A stretch of DNA of 64,000 bases from Jaltomata sinuosa (Eukaryota; Streptophyta; Magnoliopsida; Solanales; Solanaceae). The stretch spans positions 1 to 64,000 of the forward strand of contig QJPP01000309.1 of the NCBI GenBank assembly GCA_003996215.1, in the 5' to 3' direction. Position numbers and translations under genes: made by a program. This document shows, piece by piece, positions 58,519 to 64,000 of the stretch; the first letter of the stretch is position 1; the number at the start of each line of letters is the position of its first letter. The notes beneath the pieces are model-generated. The model did not search any database. It worked only from the letters and a program-made list of their open reading frames with translations, and was not told the origin of the DNA.

Positions 58519-59616
58519 GGCCATTGTGTAGATCTACATATAGAGAGGTATAGTTTTTCCCAGTTTTGACTGCATCCTTTCTACTGCTTAAACAAATTAA
58601 AGATGCAGTCTTATTAGGTTAGTCTTTGACCTGTCAATACAGAAAAGTTTAAGAGGTAGATTTATCACAAAGCTTCAGATAATATGTTACCAATGAAACC
58701 GAAAGAAAGAAAAAAAAAACCCGGTGTGTTTCGTATAGATCTAGACTGATAGCTTGTTTCTTTACTCATCCCACAGTGGGAAGGAGTTGCATGAAATGTT
58801 AGATAACACTTCTTCCTATTTATTTTTCAATGATATCCGACAATCAAGACCAATAGCCTTGTTGTGCCTCTAAAGCAGGAGTGTGCACGCAACACACATT
58901 ATAGAATATTGCTTTGTTGACACATCTGGGTGTGATTTTCCTTCTGTAAAATGCAGTTAACTTTACTGTGCAGCATTGTAGAAGTAAAATCTTTTTTGGA
59001 TTGTATTTTGAATAGGCTCTTCTATTTGGTGTCTTAAGCACAAATATTTCTATGGTTGTTTTCCTAATAAATCTTAATGTTATTGCAGTTAAAACATTGT
59101 ACAGAGATGCATTGCAGAACTCATGATGAGATGTATAACCCTGGGATCCATTTTGTTTAAATTATTGCTCCATGTATTAACAGTGGCTTCATGTTTTACC
59201 ATACCCCCACCCTTCAAGGAAACTAGCATTTTGCTGCTCCTCTAGGAAGTCTATCTGCCTGTTGATGTTACATTATTTTTTTCATATTTATTTTTAAACT
59301 TCTTGTATGCAATCATAGAGGGTTTCCTTTGTAAATTTTAGCAACTAGTATGTTTTTTTTTAATAATTGATTTTTTATCATTATTTTCATCATTGTACAA
59401 AAATGGTCCTAATCTTTGTGCATTTGAGCTGCTCAAACTCTCTGCTTATATAATAGTAACAAAATGTTTAACACTCTTTATTGTTAATGACATAAATTAC
59501 AAGGAATATACTAACTAGTATTGAAAAATGGAAAATACAGTACAACAATGTATCTAGTGTAATGATTCGTGGAGGTAGAGAGGCTGTTTCTGATAGACTC
59601 TCGGAAGAACAGCAGA
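58519..59616. other. 3' region of the cohesin gene and intergenic DNA
   Basis: Holds the cohesin 3' untranslated region and the 3' end of the GST pseudogene. Possibly a 3' UTR intron lies between about 58549 and 59088, but I cannot confirm it. A repeat fragment at 59571-59607 is listed separately. Confidence 0.4.
59571..59607 (-). repeat. Solanaceae dispersed repeat fragment next to the GST stop
   Basis: GGTAGAGAGGCTGTTTCTG and GATAGACTCTCGG are the inverted counterpart of the repeat at 24262-24330 and 7838-7925, covering its other end. It begins ten bases past the GST stop codon and would be part of that transcript. Confidence 0.5.
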
Positions 59617-61103
59617 TCAAACGGATGCCTTTTGAGTTGCTGCTTCAAATTGAGCTTTGTATAAAGGCACTAATGATTCTCTAGTAGGGAGATTTTCAAT
59701 GACAATTCTACAGCACAAAAACTCATCAATCCATTTGCTTAACTTGGGAAATTTTTGTTTAGTCAATAGTTGCAGCCCTATTGATTCTTGAATTGCTCCA
59801 AACCAGAGAGCTATGTAACTGGCAACGATGTCGACGAATCCAATGTTGTCTCCTCCAAAGAATTTCTTGTCTTGGAGTTCATTGTCAAGATATTTTAGGA
59901 CCTCAAAAGTTTCATCCAGACCTTTCTCCTTTTCTTCTCCTTTGCCATAACAAACTTTATACATTGCACCCATTAACTGATGATACAATTTGTTAGTAGA
60001 CAATAATAAACTATGTAAAACACAAACTCTTTTGAAATTAAAAACAAACTCTTCTAAGTTCATACTTTAGTAATAGTTCGTTGGATTAAGGGGGGTTTTG
60101 GTATGAAGTTTTTCACGGAAAATATTTCTCGAAAAATAAGTGACTTTCTTAATTAGTTTTAAATTTGTTAATTAAGAAAAAATAATATTGTCCCAAGAGC
60201 ATTAAATATAATCTAGGAAACATTATCAGAAACAAAGAATCATTGGAAAATTTGTGCTATAGAACATAATTTTCTCACTCATTTCATACTGAACTAGCTC
60301 ACTCGGAAAATGCATGGTGAAAAACATATCCTCACTAAAATAGTGAGACAATTCCTAATTTCTCCATATGAAAATATTACTATTTTTTCTTTTCCTACTA
60401 ATTCAATTAAAATATCTGTGGGAATAGTCACTAACATTTTTTAGTGGAAAAATAATGATTTTTAGTAGTGAAAATACTATGTTAGTGAGGTGGGGAGTGG
60501 CAGTTCGGGGCCGCGAGGGGTGGTTAAGGAGTGGTGGGGGTTGGGGGAGTTGGAAGGTAGGAAGGCCACAAACAATGAGTTGGTATGTCACTTATGAAAC
60601 TTGTTTTTCCTACTCATAAGGAAACTTATTTTACTGATTCTTAAGAAACTTGTTTTTTTTAGAAAAATATTTTCCAAACACGAAAAAATTAGAATACATT
60701 TTCCTCCGTATTAGACACTCCTTAGAACTAACTACTTACCTCATAGTGGACCTTCTCGTAGGAAACTCAGATTAATCCGCTAGTAAATTTCAGATATCAA
60801 ATGATTAAACGAAAATAAATAAAAAAAACTAATTTCAACTAAGTGGGAACATAAAATATACGTACCTTTTCATCAATTAACTTAGCACAGAAACGTGCCA
60901 TGGATCTCTGATATGAATCTTTAGGCAAAAGAGGAAGAGTGTTTTCCCAAGTGTCATCAATATATTCAAGAATTATTAGTGACTCACATATTGGACCTAT
61001 CTTCTTCAATATATTCATATTCTACCCCTTTGAGTTTCAAGGCTAATTCAACTCTTTTATTAAAGGGCCCTGCAAAAATACCATGAACTTTCACCTCTGC
61101 CAT
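59617..61103 (-). pseudogene. Tau-class glutathione S-transferase pseudogene, internal deletion
   Basis: Two exons are visible: 61103-60866 and 59976-59617. The start is MAEVKVHGIFAGPFNKRVEL and continues to EYEYIEED, then runs into TGA near 60990. A second frame resumes with GPICESLIILEYIDDTW, so about 26 codons of the thioredoxin-fold domain, including the usual IPVLVHNGK glutathione-binding segment, are deleted and the frame is shifted. The donor GTACG follows ...LIDEK, and exon 2 codes the intact helical C-terminal domain (KFFGGDNIGFVDIVASY) to the stop at 59619-59617. The catalytic Ser of the usual SPF motif is Gly (AGPF). Tau GSTs conjugate glutathione to xenobiotics and stress metabolites; this copy cannot. 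A sequencing error would not explain the missing segment. Confidence 0.9.
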
Positions 61104-63868
61104 TTTTGTTTCATAATCTTTTTTTTTTTTACATGGTGAAATTTTGGGGAAAGAGTACTTTATAAAGAGAATTGTTTAGTTTATTTTAAGGTTGGATTAT
61201 GACTTCTTTTAGTGGAGAAGTTTCAAAATTATGGACTTTTCTTTAAGGATGACTTGAGTACTTACCTCATCTCATGTCCACTAATTTAAGGGCGTAATTC
61301 ATGAGTAGAAAGTTAAAGAACTGGATTAATTAATTTATACATCTTTAAAAGTGCTTGATATGAATTGAGCTTAGATGAATAACTGCGAATTCAAATAGCT
61401 GATGTGTCAACTTGTTTTGGACTAAGGTGCAGTTATCTATCACATCATCATGTCACTTAGGCGTCACATGCACAAAATTTCTCATTTAGAAGGTTTACAT
61501 AGGGAGGAGACTAGTCCTTAGTTAAATATATTCAAGAGAAATAAGAAAATTTTTCATGATAAATTCTAGAATTTTGTCGATTTGCTTGGAAGGTACTTGA
61601 AACGTCATTCATTTGCAAAGACATCAAATAAATCTTTTAAAAGTCTTGAATAATATAAAACTTTTCTTTTTGACATTTTTATTTTTGTGTTTTTCTTTAA
61701 TTTAGCTTTCCTTTAAAGATTAAGTCTTAAAAAAAGTTTTACTTGATTTCGAGCGAATTATCAAGTACCGTACAATATACTTATGAAATTCTAAGTCCGC
61801 CACACTTTAGAGGTTATTCTAGAATGTCCTTAATTGTGATCTGGAAATATGGCTGCTACAAAAGTATTACTATTTGAGAAAAAATTGGTCACCTGGGATA
61901 TGGCCCCAATTAGAAAGTATTTTAATGTACTCATTACGTCCAGGAAAGAAAAAGCTTAGCGATAGAGAAGTTAAATTGGACTAAACATTACTACAAGGAT
62001 CCTGCGTTGATTTTTCTTGCTGTCTTAATTAATTAAGTCCTTAAAATATCACATTTAAGTCCTTAAAATATCACACTTAATTAAGTCCTTAAGACCGTAA
62101 CACATGTCAAGTTACATAGTGTCATGGATTATGTATTATTCGCTTTTGCGCAATAAATCTAACAAAGTTATTTTTTGAGTTAGTTATTATTGAATTAAAA
62201 GGCACGTATACAATATGTTTGTGCTTGTACTAAATTTTATTAAATTTCTTTTCCCATATTGATGTGAATTTGCCTAGAATTAATGTCACATGTATATTAA
62301 TTCAGAAGCTCGTCAAGTTAGAAGCGGATAGTTTATATGATTTGATTGTCCACTGTTAGTAACTAGTGATCATGTGGGTGATACATCTATCCATACAACA
62401 CATGATGTTTATTTTGTATATCAAAAGTACTCCAAAACTCTTAATTGGTGGAATTATTCAAAAATTATATGTTAATCATTGGGGGTGGCAGAATCAATTC
62501 AACCTGTTTAAGTTTAAATGAGTTAATGATTTTTTCTTTTTTAAATTGGGGGTAGGGGAAGGGAAAATGTGGAGGAGATTATAAGATAGAAAACCAAACC
62601 CCCGATAATAAAGTGAGAGTTCAGTAGCTAATTAAATAAGCTACAAAGATTACAATCGAGCCAAAAATTATTTAGGATAGATTATTTTAATTAAGGAGAA
62701 AAAACAGCCAAATAATAGTAATTTCAACCTTAGAGAGCACAAAATTAATTAAATTGGTCAAATATGGCGCTTAAACATTCAACAAAAAGACAAAGGCAAT
62801 GATTCTCCTTGCCAAGCAAGAAAATAGACCTCCCCAACTAATTGCGTATGCTTTTTTTCATCTTCCTTTATTTTATTATTTATTTATCAATCATCGTTTC
62901 AACTGTGAATATTTTCTTAAAATTTTTTATTTAGGGTTCGATATTTACACTGAAGTTTGATTAATTCGAATGTAGACCTTAGACATAGAAGGCGTTTTCC
63001 AGTCTTCAAAAAAGAGAAGATCTGCCCTAGACATTGCATAGAGTTCATTCGAAAAAAACACTCCATACCAAAAAAAAATTCATACCCAAAATTTAAATCT
63101 GAAACCTACGTACTTTAAGGGTTTCTAACAAATATCAACTATTTGTTTGTTAGATACTTTCCATGTGTCCAAGAACAATGTGATGGCTGCGATTCATTTA
63201 TTGAGATTAAACAAAAAAAGATATATTTTAGTGCCAAAAGACACACGCAAAAAAAATAATATTAACGACGTTAGCTTTTGCAGCAACATTAAGGTTAAGG
63301 AATGCTATTTTTATTTTCATTTTTAAAAACAAGTGTTTCTGCTAAATAAATCAAATATACAATACTAAGCTAGTAGATTTAATAATATTGTTTTAAGTCA
63401 ATTTTTCTTGTCGAATTTTGTTTTCGTCTTTGAGATGGTTGGCTATATATATATATATTACAAAAATCAAACTATAATCACATTTTAAAAAAATCAATCT
63501 TTTTTCTTTTGAAATGATGTGCAATAAATGAATCTGTGAACCATCATTTCTTTCTAGGACACATGGCAAAAATCTAATTGATCTTTATCGAATGATCTAC
63601 TATTGAAGTGAATCCGCAATTATATTCACAAGTCATTTTTAATTTTTTAGAATTTGCGTCTGATCAAATTAAAACAAATGGAGAATATCATTACATATAT
63701 AACCAAAAGTTGAAATGAAAAAAAGAGTTGGGAAAGGTAGGAAGCACCAGAGGGATGATAGTGACTGATAAAAACAAATGGACCTCATGAACCATGTTCA
63801 TCATTTTTAATATACTTGGTCAACAAGAAAATCAAAGCCACATAAACTGTAGACCTTTATAATTTCCC
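61104..63868. other. Intergenic DNA between the GST pseudogene and the last gene
   Basis: AT-rich sequence without recognisable genes. AAGTCCTTAA(A/G)A repeats occur three times at 62035-62095 at about 22-26 bp spacing. I see no MITE with clear ends. Confidence 0.4.
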
Positions 63869-63876
63869 TATATATA
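63869..63876 (+). promoter_or_regulatory. TATA box of the last, truncated gene
   Basis: TATATATA lies 105 bases upstream of the ATG at 63981, after a C-rich CCC and before a CT-rich leader with CAACAACAA, a usual plant core promoter arrangement. Confidence 0.45.
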
Positions 63877-63980
63877 CTTCTTCTGGTGGTTCTATTAGCT
63901 ATCTCTCAGTAGAAAAACAACAACAATTAATTAATTGCACCTTAGCTTCTCTTTTTTTAGCAAAAAAACATTCATAAGAT

Positions 63981-64000
63981 ATGGCATTTTTTTCAGGTTT
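63981..64000 (+). CDS. Possible start of a gene cut by the window edge
   Basis: ATG followed by codons for A-F-F-S-G, then the window ends. The leader upstream (TATA box, CAACAACAATTAATTAA, CATTCATAAGAT) looks like a genuine 5' region. Only six complete codons are visible, so no product can be named. Confidence 0.3.

Overview
The window is plant nuclear DNA, almost certainly from a Solanaceae species (tomato, potato, pepper or tobacco group). Protein genes have short exons, AT-rich GT-AG introns and plant-specific families (MCTP, tau GST, NIPA). Intergenic DNA is very AT-rich and full of Solanaceae-type repeats: TS-like tRNA-derived SINEs, hAT and Stowaway MITEs, and an L1-type LINE ending in a short poly(A). 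I found no bacterial, viral or CRISPR content.

Layout. 1-1540: 5' end of a hAT transposase gene on the minus strand with one premature stop, its TATA box, a 61-base G run and GGTACCGG-rich subterminal DNA. 1541-5600: AT-rich intergenic DNA with a 74-bp tandem repeat and a 708-bp hAT MITE with a perfect 8-bp target duplication. 5633-6676: an uninterrupted NIPA8-like magnesium transporter frame, possibly a retrocopy with a 3' frameshift. 7300-9000: a SINE fragment and a long-TIR element holding a GGATACATC array and a nested Stowaway MITE. 10724-14008: a four-C2-domain MCTP, intronless. 14707-32757 (minus): the complete RNA polymerase I second-largest subunit gene NRPA2, which I resolved into 27 exons coding 1185 residues; intron 1 is a U12-type AT-AC intron. 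34758-37226 (minus): a second, three-C2-domain MCTP. 38001-40281: a MULE-like element carrying about 1 kb of organelle-like (probably mitochondrial) DNA. 41380-51650: a repeat block with an L1-type LINE (42594-47641, with target duplication) inserted into older repeat DNA, bracketed by two GGTGAT-rich degenerate arrays. 52946-58518 (plus): a cohesin alpha-kleisin gene (RAD21/SCC1, SYN3-like), 13 exons and 632 residues, with E2F-like sites upstream. 59617-61103 (minus): a tau-class glutathione S-transferase pseudogene with an internal frameshifting deletion. 63981 onward: a possible first exon cut by the window edge.

The genes are unrelated housekeeping or cell-biology functions: rRNA synthesis (NRPA2), sister-chromatid cohesion (SYN3-like), ER-plasma membrane and plasmodesmal tethering (two MCTPs) and Mg transport. 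No operon-like cooperation is expected. The two MCTPs lie either side of NRPA2 and probably reflect an old family expansion. The most unusual observations are the AT-AC intron of NRPA2, the organelle DNA inside a MULE, the NIPA8-like frame and the GST pseudogene. I did not find a convincing new biological system.
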